From positions 1,031 to 7,349 of the forward strand of contig PMHI01000228.1 of NCBI GenBank assembly GCA_003156615.1: a stretch of DNA of 6,319 nucleotides. The letters are read 5' to 3'. Shown here piece by piece: positions 1-6,043 of the stretch (position 1 is its first letter; every line of letters starts with the position of its first letter). The translations under genes and the position numbers were made by a program. Under the pieces are notes generated by a model. The model did not search any database. It was not told where the DNA came from and was given only the letters and a program-made list of their open reading frames with translations. The stretch comes from Acidobacteriaceae bacterium (GTDB lineage: Bacteria > Acidobacteriota > Terriglobia > Terriglobales > SbA1).

Positions 1-524
1 AGCTGGCCAGCCAGATAGGCAACCGCCAGGAACGCAAACAGGTTCACGAGAATGATTCCCCGCAGCGCCTTCAGCTCGGGATGGGTGGTGCAATAGGACG
101 GCACTACTCCGTAGTAGTTGAGTTCAAGGACGGTGCCATAAAGAATGAAAGCCATCGCCGCCACCAGATGCGCCCACACTCGGGGCAACAGGATGCCGGC
201 CACGATGATGACCAGAGGGTAGAGAAAGTTCAACGAACTGTCCCATCCTCCCGTCTCATGCACGACCAGGCTGACCATGATCAGATCGGTCAGGACTTGC
301 AACGAGGCCTGCAAGCGGTGCTCCTGCCAGAAAGACAGCAGGGCTATATAGAAGAGTGAGAGGGTATACCAGAGAAGGATGGTGCTGAGGAAAAGGCGCA
401 GCGGCAGGCGTGTGGGCGTCAACTCTGAGATCGCGAGTTGAATTCCGAACAGGAAGGTCAGGATCAGGATCCGTACTTTGACCAGCCAGGCCAGCCAATT
501 CCGCTCGTCAAATGTCGATTGCAT
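1..524 (-). CDS. pilS: PilS-like sensor histidine kinase, N-terminal membrane part (partial)
   Basis: The 174 complete codons visible run off the left edge, so only the N-terminal sensor part is present; the kinase domains (His box, ATPase) would lie outside. The protein starts MQSTFDERNWLAWLVKVRIL and holds about six hydrophobic segments: residues 15-34, 43-65, 76-89, 98-114, 117-136 and 154-173. This six-helix N-terminus without a large periplasmic domain is typical of PilS. The segment after the third helix (TGGWDSSLNFLYPLVII) closely resembles the PilS family. In the family, PilS sits in the inner membrane, senses pilin and phosphorylates the sigma-54 activator PilR, which controls pilin transcription. 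It is the next gene after pilC on the same strand, 168 nt away, as in other pilBTC-S-R clusters. The ATG at 522-524 is chosen because the family sequence begins right after it; no strong Shine-Dalgarno precedes it. Assignment rests on topology, N-terminal similarity and context, because the kinase core cannot be seen. Confidence 0.8.
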   Translation of the reverse strand, partial: MQSTFDERNWLAWLVKVRILILTFLFGIQLAISELTPTRLPLRLFLSTILLWYTLSLFYIALLSFWQEHRLQASLQVLTDLIMVSLVVHETGGWDSSLNFLYPLVIIVAGILLPRVWAHLVAAMAFILYGTVLELNYYGVVPSYCTTHPELKALRGIILVNLFAFLAVAYLAGQ

Positions 525-545
525 TAAGGTCCCAATACTCTCGCA

Positions 546-583
546 GAAACATCTCTTGAAGAGCCATCTCTTGAAGAAACATC
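546..583. repeat. Short tandem repeat, 15-bp period, just upstream of pilS
   Basis: The 13-mer CATCTCTTGAAGA occurs at 550-562 and again at 565-577. Flanking pieces (GAAACAT at 546-552 and again at 576-582) extend the pattern to a little over two copies. The period is a multiple of three, and on the minus strand the repeat lies inside a small open frame (508-582) that overlaps the pilS start by 17 nt. It could be a chance duplication or a structured or coding leader of pilS. Confidence 0.6.
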
Positions 584-658
584 CGGCGCGGCTGGCTGCG
601 CCGGACCGAATCTCCGCCCGCCCAACGGCCAGCTTTCGCAAAGGTTGGCAGGTCTTCG

Positions 659-691
659 AAAACCCATGCCGCCGGCCAACCCAATGGTTTT
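659..691. repeat. Imperfect inverted repeat directly after the pilC stop codon
   Basis: AAAACCCAT at 659-667 pairs with ATGGTTTT at 684-691, leaving one bulged base and a 16-nt GC-rich loop. Read on the minus strand it starts one base after the pilC stop and its 3' arm ends GGGTTTT. This resembles a weak terminator or attenuator between pilC and pilS, or an mRNA-stabilising hairpin. The stem is AT-rich at its base and there is no long U-run beyond it, so efficient termination is doubtful. Confidence 0.35.
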
Positions 692-692
692 C

Positions 693-1901
693 TTACCCAG
701 CCAACTTGGCGATCATGGCAAACAGAGGCATGTAGAGTGAAATCACGATGCCGCCGATGGTTATGCCGAGCACGCCGATGATGGCGGGTTCCAGCATGGC
801 CAGCATGTCTTTGGTGGCCGCGTCCACTTCTTCTTCGTAGAAGTCAGCGATCTTCTGCAACATGTTGTCCATAGCTCCGGTGGCTTCGCCGACGCCGATC
901 ATCTGCGTCACCATGTTGGGAAACACTCCACATTCCTTGAGCGGGTCCACGATGGTGCGGCCTTCTTCAACGGCTTTCCGCACTTTCATGAGCGCTTCTT
1001 CCAGCACCGCGTTGCCCGAGGTCCTGGCGGTAATGGCTAGACCTTCCAGGATGGGCACGCCCGAGGTGATCAAAGTGCCCAGGGTGCGGGTAAAACGGCC
1101 CACAGCGATCTTGCGCAGGAGTGGCCCGACGATCGGCGTAAAGAGCAGCATTTTATCGAAGTAATAGCGTCCTCGCGGGTGCTTGCGGATCTGCTTAATG
1201 CCGAACACGATACCAATGGTGCCGACGATGAAGACCCACCAGAAACTCCCCACGAACGCGCTCAACCCCATCACGATACGGGTGGGAAGAGGCAGGGCAA
1301 CACCCAGGCCAGCAAAAAGGTTGGAGAAGATGGGCACCACCCACTTGAGCAGGGCGCCGACAATCAGCGTAGCAATGCTGACCACTGCGACGGGATAGAT
1401 CAATGCCGACTTCACAGCCGATTTCAGGCGAACGGCTTTCTCGACGTACACCGCCAGCCGCTGCAGGATGACGTCCAGAATGCCGCCGGTTTCACCCGCT
1501 TCAATCATGTTGGTGGTGAGGTCGTCGAAGACATTAGGGTAGAGCCGCATGGCGTTCGCCAGCGTCGCGCCCCCTTCCACCGTGGTGCGGACGCCGGTCA
1601 GCGTCTTCTGGAACGACTGGTTTTCCTGGTTCGCCGCCAGGATTTCCAGACACTGCACCAGAGGCAGTCCGGCATCGATCATGACCGAGAACTGACGGAA
1701 GAAAATTGCGATGTCCTTGACCTTGACTCTGCCCGATCCGAATGTGGGCATGGCAAACTCTTTGCCCTTTTCGCGGATTGCACCCGGCGTAATGCGCTCG
1801 CGCCGCAATTGCTGTCCCAGCGCCTGCTTGTTCGGCGCCACACGCTCCCCGGAAATTTTCTGTCCGGAGGCATCTTTGCCGGAAAATGTGAAGACTGGCA
1901 T
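693..1901 (-). CDS. pilC: Type IV pilus inner-membrane platform protein PilC
   Basis: This 402-residue protein belongs to the PilC/GspF family, the polytopic inner-membrane platform on which the PilB and PilT ATPases act to add or remove pilins. Its length is normal for the family (about 400). A cytoplasmic N-terminal extension (1-60, starting MPVFTFSGKDASGQ) is followed by two repeated T2SSF domains, about 66-191 and 268-393. The equivalent motifs EAGETGGILD (134-143) and GVGEATGAMDNML (336-348) mark the duplication. Hydrophobic segments lie near 168-190, 209-235 and 372-397, giving the usual three membrane helices. The ATG start is supported by a Shine-Dalgarno (TGAGGAGA, about 1911-1918) 10-11 nt upstream. 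It lies 114 nt after pilT and 168 nt before pilS on the same strand, fitting co-transcription. Nothing is truncated or unusual. The alternative, GspF of type II secretion, is disfavoured by the neighbouring pilT. Confidence 0.96.
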   Translation of the reverse strand: MPVFTFSGKDASGQKISGERVAPNKQALGQQLRRERITPGAIREKGKEFAMPTFGSGRVKVKDIAIFFRQFSVMIDAGLPLVQCLEILAANQENQSFQKTLTGVRTTVEGGATLANAMRLYPNVFDDLTTNMIEAGETGGILDVILQRLAVYVEKAVRLKSAVKSALIYPVAVVSIATLIVGALLKWVVPIFSNLFAGLGVALPLPTRIVMGLSAFVGSFWWVFIVGTIGIVFGIKQIRKHPRGRYYFDKMLLFTPIVGPLLRKIAVGRFTRTLGTLITSGVPILEGLAITARTSGNAVLEEALMKVRKAVEEGRTIVDPLKECGVFPNMVTQMIGVGEATGAMDNMLQKIADFYEEEVDAATKDMLAMLEPAIIGVLGITIGGIVISLYMPLFAMIAKLAG

Positions 1902-2015
1902 GGTTTTAGATTCTCCTCAGTGTCGTCGCTGCTTGCTGAATCTTCCTTGCGGCTTAAACTTGTCCTGCCTTCCCCACCGCGCCTAGCCGCCACGCGCGAT
2001 GGGTTGTCAAATGCT

Positions 2016-3146
2016 CTAGCCTTTCACCGCTCCGCGCGCCATGTTCGATCCGGACGCGCCCCCCCGGTTGGTCAAGCCGGCGCCGCGGTTAATCATTTCC
2101 TGAAGCTCGTCTTGATTGCTGGAGCGCTGCAGGGCAGTTTCCAGCGAAACCTGCTTCTGGTGGTACGCCGTGGCCAACGCCTGGTTGAAGGTTTGCATGC
2201 CGAACTTGTCCTGTCCGGACTGCATCGACGAATAAACCTGGTGGATCTTGTCTTCCCGGATCAGATTGCGCACTGCGGGGTTCGGAATAAGGATTTCCAT
2301 AATCATGCAGCGGCCCTTTCCGCTTATGGTTTGGAGCAGGCTTTGGCACATGATGCCTTCGAGCACCAGCGAAAGCTGGGCACGAATCTGCGGCTGCTGG
2401 TGCGCGGGAAACACGTCAATGATGCGGTTGATGGTGGAAGTTGCCGAGTTGGTATGCAGAGTGCCGAAGGTCAAGTGTCCGGTTTCGGCGATGCGCAGGG
2501 CCGACTCGATGGTCTCCAGGTCGCGCATTTCCCCGATCAGCACAACGTCCGGGTCTTCACGAAGAGCGGCTCGCAAGGCATCGGTAAAGCTCTTGGTATC
2601 GGCGTGCAGCTCGCGCTGGTTGACCACGCAGTTCTTGTTCATGTGCACGAACTCGATGGGATCCTCGATGGTAAGGATGTGCTCGTGCCGCTCGCTGTTG
2701 ATCTTGTCGATCATGGCGGCCAGGGTCGTGGATTTGCCGGAACCGGTGGGTCCCGTCACCAGCACCAGACCACGCGGCTTGTCGCAGAGCTTGCTGACTA
2801 CCGCCGGCAGGCCGAGCTGGTTGAAAGACTTAATCTCGAAGGGAATCAGACGGAACACGGCCGCGGTTGCGCCACGCTGGTTGAAACAGTTGGCGCGGAA
2901 GCGGGCCAGCCCCTTTAATCCGAAAGAGAAGTCCAGTTCGAGGGTTTCTTCGAAGCGGTGCTTCTGGGAGTCTGTCATGACGCTGTAGGCCAGTTGCTTG
3001 GTCTCGGCGGGCGTCATCTGCGGAAGGTCCAGCGGCACCAGATGTCCGTGCACCCGAATTTGGGGCGGCGAATTGGTGGTGATATGGAGATCGCTGCCAT
3101 TCATCTCCAGCATCCTTTTCAGCAAATCACTTAGTGACAAACCCAT
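2016..3146 (-). CDS. pilT: Type IV pilus retraction ATPase PilT
   Basis: This 376-residue cytoplasmic hexameric ATPase depolymerises the pilus and so drives twitching motility and retraction. An N-terminal PAS-like domain (about 1-100) precedes a RecA-like ATPase domain. Visible motifs are Walker A GPTGSGKS (132-139), the Asp box TIEDPIEFVH (159-168), Walker B with catalytic Glu (DVVLIGEMRD, 200-209, E206) and the His box GTLHTNSA (228-235). The retraction-specific motif PAVRNLIRE (290-298) corresponds to the family's AIRNLIRE and separates PilT from PilB; the zinc tetracysteine motif of PilB is absent. The core ends near residue 354, followed by a tail of about 22 residues rich in Gly, Arg, Ser and Asn that makes it longer than typical PilT (about 345). 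The ATG at 3144-3146 follows the purine-rich AAGGAAGGGA (3155-3164). It starts 38 nt after the pilB stop, suggesting a shared transcript. Confidence 0.97.
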   Translation of the reverse strand: MGLSLSDLLKRMLEMNGSDLHITTNSPPQIRVHGHLVPLDLPQMTPAETKQLAYSVMTDSQKHRFEETLELDFSFGLKGLARFRANCFNQRGATAAVFRLIPFEIKSFNQLGLPAVVSKLCDKPRGLVLVTGPTGSGKSTTLAAMIDKINSERHEHILTIEDPIEFVHMNKNCVVNQRELHADTKSFTDALRAALREDPDVVLIGEMRDLETIESALRIAETGHLTFGTLHTNSATSTINRIIDVFPAHQQPQIRAQLSLVLEGIMCQSLLQTISGKGRCMIMEILIPNPAVRNLIREDKIHQVYSSMQSGQDKFGMQTFNQALATAYHQKQVSLETALQRSSNQDELQEMINRGAGLTNRGGASGSNMARGAVKG

Positions 3147-3184
3147 AATCGTGATCCCTTCCTTGTCTCTTAACCTCTAACGAA

Positions 3185-4903
3185 TTAGTGAATGGTCTCG
3201 CGGGCAACCTCTTCCAGAGTGGTCATGCCCGCGGCCACTTTGATCAGGCCGCTGCGCCGGAGTGTAATCATGCCGCGCTCGATGGCCTTCTTTTTCAATT
3301 CGACCGCCGAAGCGCCTACCAGCACCAGCTCCCTGATTTCATCGTCCACTTCCATGACCTCGTACAAACCGCAGCGGCCCTTGTATCCCGTGTTGTTGCA
3401 AATGGGGCATCCTTTGCCTTTCCGGATCTGAACCTTCTTTGCTTCCTCCGGCGAGTATCCTTCTTCGATCAGGGTTTGCACCGGAACGTCCACGGGCTCC
3501 GAGCATTCCTTGCAAACGCGCCGAACCAGGCGCTGGGCACAGATCAGGTGAACCGAGGTCGCTACCAGGAAGGGCTCAATGCCCATGTTCATCAACCGCG
3601 TAATGGTCTCGGGCGCGCCGTTGGTGTGCAGAGTGGAAAGTACAAGATGGCCGGTGAGAGCGGCCTTGATGGCAATTTCGGCGGTTTCGAAGTCGCGGAT
3701 TTCGCCGACCAGAATGATGTTCGGGTCCTGCCGCAGGAAAGAACGCAGGGCCGCGGCAAAATTCAATCCAATCTGCTCTTTCATCTGCACCTGGTTGACG
3801 CCGCCCAACTGAAATTCGACCGGATCTTCGGCCGTCATGATGTTGGTGTCGGGCTGGTTGAGGCGCGAGATGGACGAATAAAGCGTGTTGGTTTTTCCTG
3901 ACCCCGTAGGCCCGGTGACCAGCACCATGCCATAGGGTTTGAGAATGGCCTTCTCGAACTTGACCAGAGACTCTGGCTCAAAACCGAGCTTGGTCATGTC
4001 GAGGCGGAGGTTCTCCTTGTCGAGCAACCGGAGCACGATTTTCTCGCCCCACAGCGTGGGCAAGCTGCTGACACGGAAATCGAGCTGCTTTTTGCGGCCA
4101 CCGATGTTCATTTTCAGCATGATGCGGCCGTCCTGCGGCAGCCGCTTCTCGCTGATATCGAGCTTTGCCATGATTTTCAGGCGGGACGTGATCGCGTCCT
4201 TTAGCTTCATCGGCGGCGACATAATCGACTGCAACACGCCGTCAATACGGAAACGAACCCGGAACTCTTTTTCGTAGGGCTCGATGTGTATATCGCTGGC
4301 TCCGCGCTTGACTGCATCGGTGAGCACCAGATTCACCAGCTTGACCACCGGAGCTTCGTCTGCCGCTTTCTCCAGCTGCGACAGCTCCATCTGCTGCTCT
4401 TCCGCTTGTACCTCGATGTCGCTTTCGTTCATCTCCGACATCGACTGCATCACGGTTTCAAGATCTTCTTCCTTGGTGCCCGCCCCGTAGGATTTGTCGA
4501 TGCCCGCCAGAATGGAACTCTCGGAAGCCACGACCGGTTCGATGTTGAAGCCGGTCATGAACTTGATGTCGTCCATGGCGAAGACGTTGGTCGGATCGAC
4601 CATCGCGATGGTGAGCGAGGCGCCTACGCGGCTCAGCGGAAGAATCTGGTAGCGCTTCGCGGTTTCAAACGGAATCAGCTTGACCACGGCCGGATCAATT
4701 TCAAAATACGAAAGATTGATGGCCGGAACGCCATACTGTCGGGAGAGAAAATTTGTGACATCCTCATCCGTCAGGAAGCCGAGCTTCACTAAGGCGGACC
4801 CCAGGCGGCTGTTCTGCTCCTTCTGGGCCTTGGTCGCTTGTTCCAACTGCTCTGGGGTAATGATCTTCTCTTTGACGAGAAGGTCACCCAGCCGTTGAGA
4901 CAT
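3185..4903 (-). CDS. pilB: Type IV pilus extension ATPase PilB with MshEN domain
   Basis: This 572-residue cytoplasmic hexameric ATPase powers pilin polymerisation on PilC. The N-terminus (4-56) is a tandem MshEN signature: two 24-residue motifs, each beginning RLG and ending in Q, separated by the five residues KEQNS. This arrangement binds cyclic-di-GMP in MshE and related ATPases. A GspE/PilB N2 domain follows (about 185-300, with GASDIHIEPY at 201-210). The ATPase motifs are Walker A GPTGSGKT (331-338), Asp box TAEDPVEF (357-364), Walker B NIILVGEIRD (395-404, catalytic E401) and His box STLHTNGA (423-430). A tetracysteine zinc site, CKEC (464-467) with CPIC (499-502), marks PilB/GspE and excludes PilT. 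The open frame extends 12 codons further, to 4939. The ATG at 4901-4903 is preferred because AGGAGA lies 7 nt upstream and the conserved MSQRLGDLL begins there. It is the first pil gene of the run, so its upstream region probably carries the operon promoter. Confidence 0.97.
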   Translation of the reverse strand: MSQRLGDLLVKEKIITPEQLEQATKAQKEQNSRLGSALVKLGFLTDEDVTNFLSRQYGVPAINLSYFEIDPAVVKLIPFETAKRYQILPLSRVGASLTIAMVDPTNVFAMDDIKFMTGFNIEPVVASESSILAGIDKSYGAGTKEEDLETVMQSMSEMNESDIEVQAEEQQMELSQLEKAADEAPVVKLVNLVLTDAVKRGASDIHIEPYEKEFRVRFRIDGVLQSIMSPPMKLKDAITSRLKIMAKLDISEKRLPQDGRIMLKMNIGGRKKQLDFRVSSLPTLWGEKIVLRLLDKENLRLDMTKLGFEPESLVKFEKAILKPYGMVLVTGPTGSGKTNTLYSSISRLNQPDTNIMTAEDPVEFQLGGVNQVQMKEQIGLNFAAALRSFLRQDPNIILVGEIRDFETAEIAIKAALTGHLVLSTLHTNGAPETITRLMNMGIEPFLVATSVHLICAQRLVRRVCKECSEPVDVPVQTLIEEGYSPEEAKKVQIRKGKGCPICNNTGYKGRCGLYEVMEVDDEIRELVLVGASAVELKKKAIERGMITLRRSGLIKVAAGMTTLEEVARETIH

Positions 4904-4910
4904 ACTTCGA

Positions 4911-4916
4911 TCTCCT
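4911..4916 (-). promoter_or_regulatory. Ribosome binding site that fixes the pilB start
   Basis: On the minus strand AGGAGA is followed by seven bases (TCGAAGT) and then the ATG at 4901-4903. This optimal spacing makes the ATG encoding MSQRLGDLL the likely start, in place of the upstream ATG at 4937-4939. Confidence 0.8.
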
Positions 4917-4971
4917 ATCCACGTAGTAGGACGATGCACGGCAAAACATCGCCGGCACTTTACCCAAAGCG

Positions 4972-4998
4972 CTGCTTTTTGCTGTGGGAGAAAAGCAG
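4972..4998. repeat. Inverted repeat in the pilB leader
   Basis: CTGCTTTT (4972-4979) and AAAAGCAG (4991-4998) are exact 8-bp reverse complements with an 11-nt loop. In the pilB leader this could form a hairpin about 70 nt before the start codon. No U-run follows on either strand that would make it a clear terminator. Confidence 0.5.
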
Positions 4999-5025
4999 TG
5001 TCTTCGTGGTGACATAAATTGTCAC
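4997..5025 (-). promoter_or_regulatory. Possible sigma-70-type promoter of the pil genes
   Basis: On the minus strand GTGACA (5020-5025, five of six matches to TTGACA) is followed by a 17-nt spacer and GACACT (4997-5002, three of six matches to TATAAT). Transcription would start near 4990, giving a leader of roughly 85 nt before pilB. The -35 box lies inside the 19-bp palindrome at 5008-5026, the arrangement expected of a repressor site. The weak -10 box keeps this tentative. Confidence 0.3.
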
Positions 5026-5026
5026 C
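5008..5026. promoter_or_regulatory. Perfect 7+7 bp palindrome, candidate operator upstream of pilB
   Basis: GGTGACA (5008-5014), the spacer TAAAT and TGTCACC (5020-5026) form an exact inverted repeat of 19 bp in total, the size of a site for a dimeric helix-turn-helix regulator. The half-site spacing does not fit the CRP site (GTGA-N6-TCAC), and the arms do not match FNR or CIRCE, so the binding protein is unknown. A further TGTC at 4999-5002 pairs with the GACA at 5011-5014, so TGTC/GACA half-sites recur at roughly one-turn spacing. Confidence 0.5.
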
Positions 5027-5040
5027 GCAAGTTGATTACC

Positions 5041-5059
5041 GTACCAGTTACCGTGGTAC
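5041..5059. repeat. Second palindrome upstream of pilB
   Basis: GTACCA (5041-5046) and TGGTAC (5054-5059) are exact reverse complements separated by seven bases. Overlapping them is a direct repeat, TTACCGT, at 5036-5042 and 5048-5054 (12-bp step). The position, just upstream of the candidate pilB promoter, would suit an activator site. Its sequence differs from the 5008-5026 palindrome, so it is probably not a second copy of the same site. Confidence 0.45.
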
Positions 5060-5200
5060 TTGGACTCATCGCTGCCCCGGAGCGGTTGCGGGTTGTGCCT
5101 CGGAACCCGCGCCAGATGACCTTTTGTTTTGGGCAGATCCAAAATCTAGGCTGCGGTACATGCACTTTGGTAACCGGCGGTAAGCGAGGCTCCAGCCGAG

Positions 5201-5228
5201 TTGGACCGGCTTGCGACCGGGGTACACT
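5201..5228 (+). promoter_or_regulatory. Weak candidate promoter of the glycosylase gene
   Basis: TTGGAC (5201-5206), a 16-nt spacer and TACACT (5223-5228) resemble -35 and -10 boxes. Transcription would start near 5235, almost at the ribosome site, giving a very short leader. The -35 match is poor, so this is only a suggestion. Confidence 0.3.
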
Positions 5229-5235
5229 CAACAGT

Positions 5236-5241
5236 GAGGGA
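5236..5241 (+). promoter_or_regulatory. Ribosome binding site supporting a TTG start of the glycosylase
   Basis: GAGGGA lies nine bases upstream of the TTG at 5251. No in-frame ATG occurs between 5119 and the conserved catalytic core, so this site is the best available guide to the start. Confidence 0.5.
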
Positions 5242-5250
5242 CACGTAACT

Positions 5251-6036
5251 TTGCGGGCGGGCGCGAGAAAGCATCAGATTCGAACCTACTACCACGTTTT
5301 GTTTCAAGCGTGGGGACCGCAGCATTGGTGGCCGGCACAGTCGCGGTTTGAAGTGGTCGTGGGCGCTTATCTGACGCAGAACACCGCGTGGACGAACGTG
5401 GAGAAAGCCTTGGCGAATCTTCGCTCAGCCCACCTGCTCAGCGTGAAAGGAGTCCGGCGGGCATCTTTGACAGAACTCGAACGCTTGATTCGCCCCGCCG
5501 GCTATTTCCGTCAGAAAGCAAAGCGGCTGAAAATCTTTGTCGCGTTTCTGGACCGACACTACGAAGGTTCTCTCGCGAAATTGTTCGCGCGCCCCACGGA
5601 AAAGCTTCGGGAAGAACTCCTCAATCTGCATGGCATCGGCCCCGAAACTGCCGATTCCATACTGCTGTACGCCGGCAACCATCCAGTCTTCGTGGTGGAT
5701 GCCTACACGCGCCGGATGCTGGCTCGGCACGAGATCCTTCCGGAAAAAGCCGCTTATGAAGAGATTCGGGAACTGTTTGAGGGCGCGCTGGCGCCCCTGG
5801 CGCAATCCCCGGCCGACTCCGGCGAGGCCGGGAATCAGCCGTTGGCAGCGGGATTCGCCGGCGCTGCGCATCCTCCGTCGGCGATGAGCACGACGAAACG
5901 CACGCCTCTGGCCCAGGTCTACAACGAGATGCATGGCCTTATCGTTGGGGTCGGAAAGAATTACTGCAGAAAATCACAGGCGCGCTGTGACGAATGCCCT
6001 TTACAGAAGTTCCTGCCCCATTCGCGGAAGTACTGA
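5251..6036 (+). CDS. Endonuclease III-related HhH-GPD DNA glycosylase
   Basis: This 261-residue protein (from TTG 5251) belongs to the HhH-GPD superfamily of base-excision repair glycosylases, nearest the endonuclease III-related/MagIII-type group. Conserved parts are WGPQHWWPAQSRFEVVVGAY (21-40) leading into LTQNTAWTNVEKAL, the helix-hairpin-helix LHGIGPETADSI (126-137) and the catalytic Asp in VFVVDAYTRRM (D150). The bifunctional Nth lysine (GVGRKTA) is replaced by Glu132, so a monofunctional glycosylase is expected; the substrate cannot be read, though MagIII relatives remove 3-methyladenine. The C-terminus has C239, C246 and C249 with Nth-like spacing (C-X6-C-X2-C), but the fourth Cys is replaced by Leu255, so the iron-sulfur cluster is doubtful. 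A low-complexity Ala/Pro/Gly insertion occupies about 183-217. The start is uncertain: the frame is open back to GTG 4984, and ATG 5116 is an alternative. The gene diverges from pilB and ends 7 nt from the convergent transporter stop. Confidence 0.85.
   Translation: MRAGARKHQIRTYYHVLFQAWGPQHWWPAQSRFEVVVGAYLTQNTAWTNVEKALANLRSAHLLSVKGVRRASLTELERLIRPAGYFRQKAKRLKIFVAFLDRHYEGSLAKLFARPTEKLREELLNLHGIGPETADSILLYAGNHPVFVVDAYTRRMLARHEILPEKAAYEEIRELFEGALAPLAQSPADSGEAGNQPLAAGFAGAAHPPSAMSTTKRTPLAQVYNEMHGLIVGVGKNYCRKSQARCDECPLQKFLPHSRKY
5808..5832. repeat. GC-rich palindrome inside the glycosylase insertion
   Basis: CCCGGCC (5808-5814) and GGCCGGG (5826-5832) are exact reverse complements around an 11-nt loop. 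They lie at the start of the in-frame, low-complexity insertion (residues about 183-217) of the glycosylase. This could be part of a small palindromic element inserted into the gene, or simply GC-rich linker coding. Confidence 0.5.
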
Positions 6037-6043
6037 CGATCAT

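Larger units (their letters stand above)
4904..5250. other. Divergent intergenic region between pilB and the glycosylase gene
   Basis: These 347 bases separate two divergent genes. The left part holds the pilB ribosome site and three inverted repeats (4972-4998, 5008-5026, 5041-5059), one overlapping a possible pilB promoter. The right part holds a weak plus-strand promoter and a Shine-Dalgarno for the glycosylase. The stretch 5060-5200 shows no recognisable feature. The glycosylase reading frame stays open back to a GTG at 4984, but the peptide it would add is Cys- and Arg-rich and looks non-coding. Confidence 0.7.

Noticed and set aside
1985..2010. A perfect TTGACA (minus strand, 2005-2010) before pilC as an internal promoter.
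   Set aside because: No acceptable -10 box lies 16-18 bases downstream; the sequence there is GC-rich.
1179..2918. A 579-codon open frame on the plus strand, antisense to pilC and pilT and crossing their gap.
   Set aside because: It lies opposite two certain genes, its translation is rich in His, Gln, Asp and Arg without domain patterns, and no ribosome site was seen. It is a shadow of GC-rich codon use.
3188..4792. Several plus-strand frames of 70-240 codons opposite pilB.
   Set aside because: They are antisense shadows of pilB with no recognisable motif.
4904..4939. A longer pilB start at ATG 4937-4939.
   Set aside because: The added MHRPTTWIGDRS is not like family N-termini, and the strong AGGAGA site lies within this extension, correctly placed for the ATG at 4901-4903.
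4904..5040. A cyclic-di-GMP (GEMM) riboswitch in the pilB leader, considered because PilB has a MshEN domain.
   Set aside because: The conserved GEMM core segments are not present, and the leader only shows a simple hairpin.
4904..5060. A sigma-54 promoter for pilB.
   Set aside because: Candidate GG and GC dinucleotides (for example near 4940-4960) do not have the required spacing.
4984..5250. An N-terminal extension of the glycosylase to GTG 4984 or ATG 5116.
   Set aside because: The extra sequence lacks domain character, covers the palindromes upstream of pilB and has no good ribosome site; family proteins start shortly before the WGPQ segment. ATG 5116 cannot be fully excluded.
5274..5290. 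GATTCGAACC, the reverse complement of a tRNA T-loop consensus, hinting at a minus-strand tRNA.
   Set aside because: The flanking bases do not pair into a T stem and no acceptor, D or anticodon arms are present. It lies in the glycosylase coding sequence.
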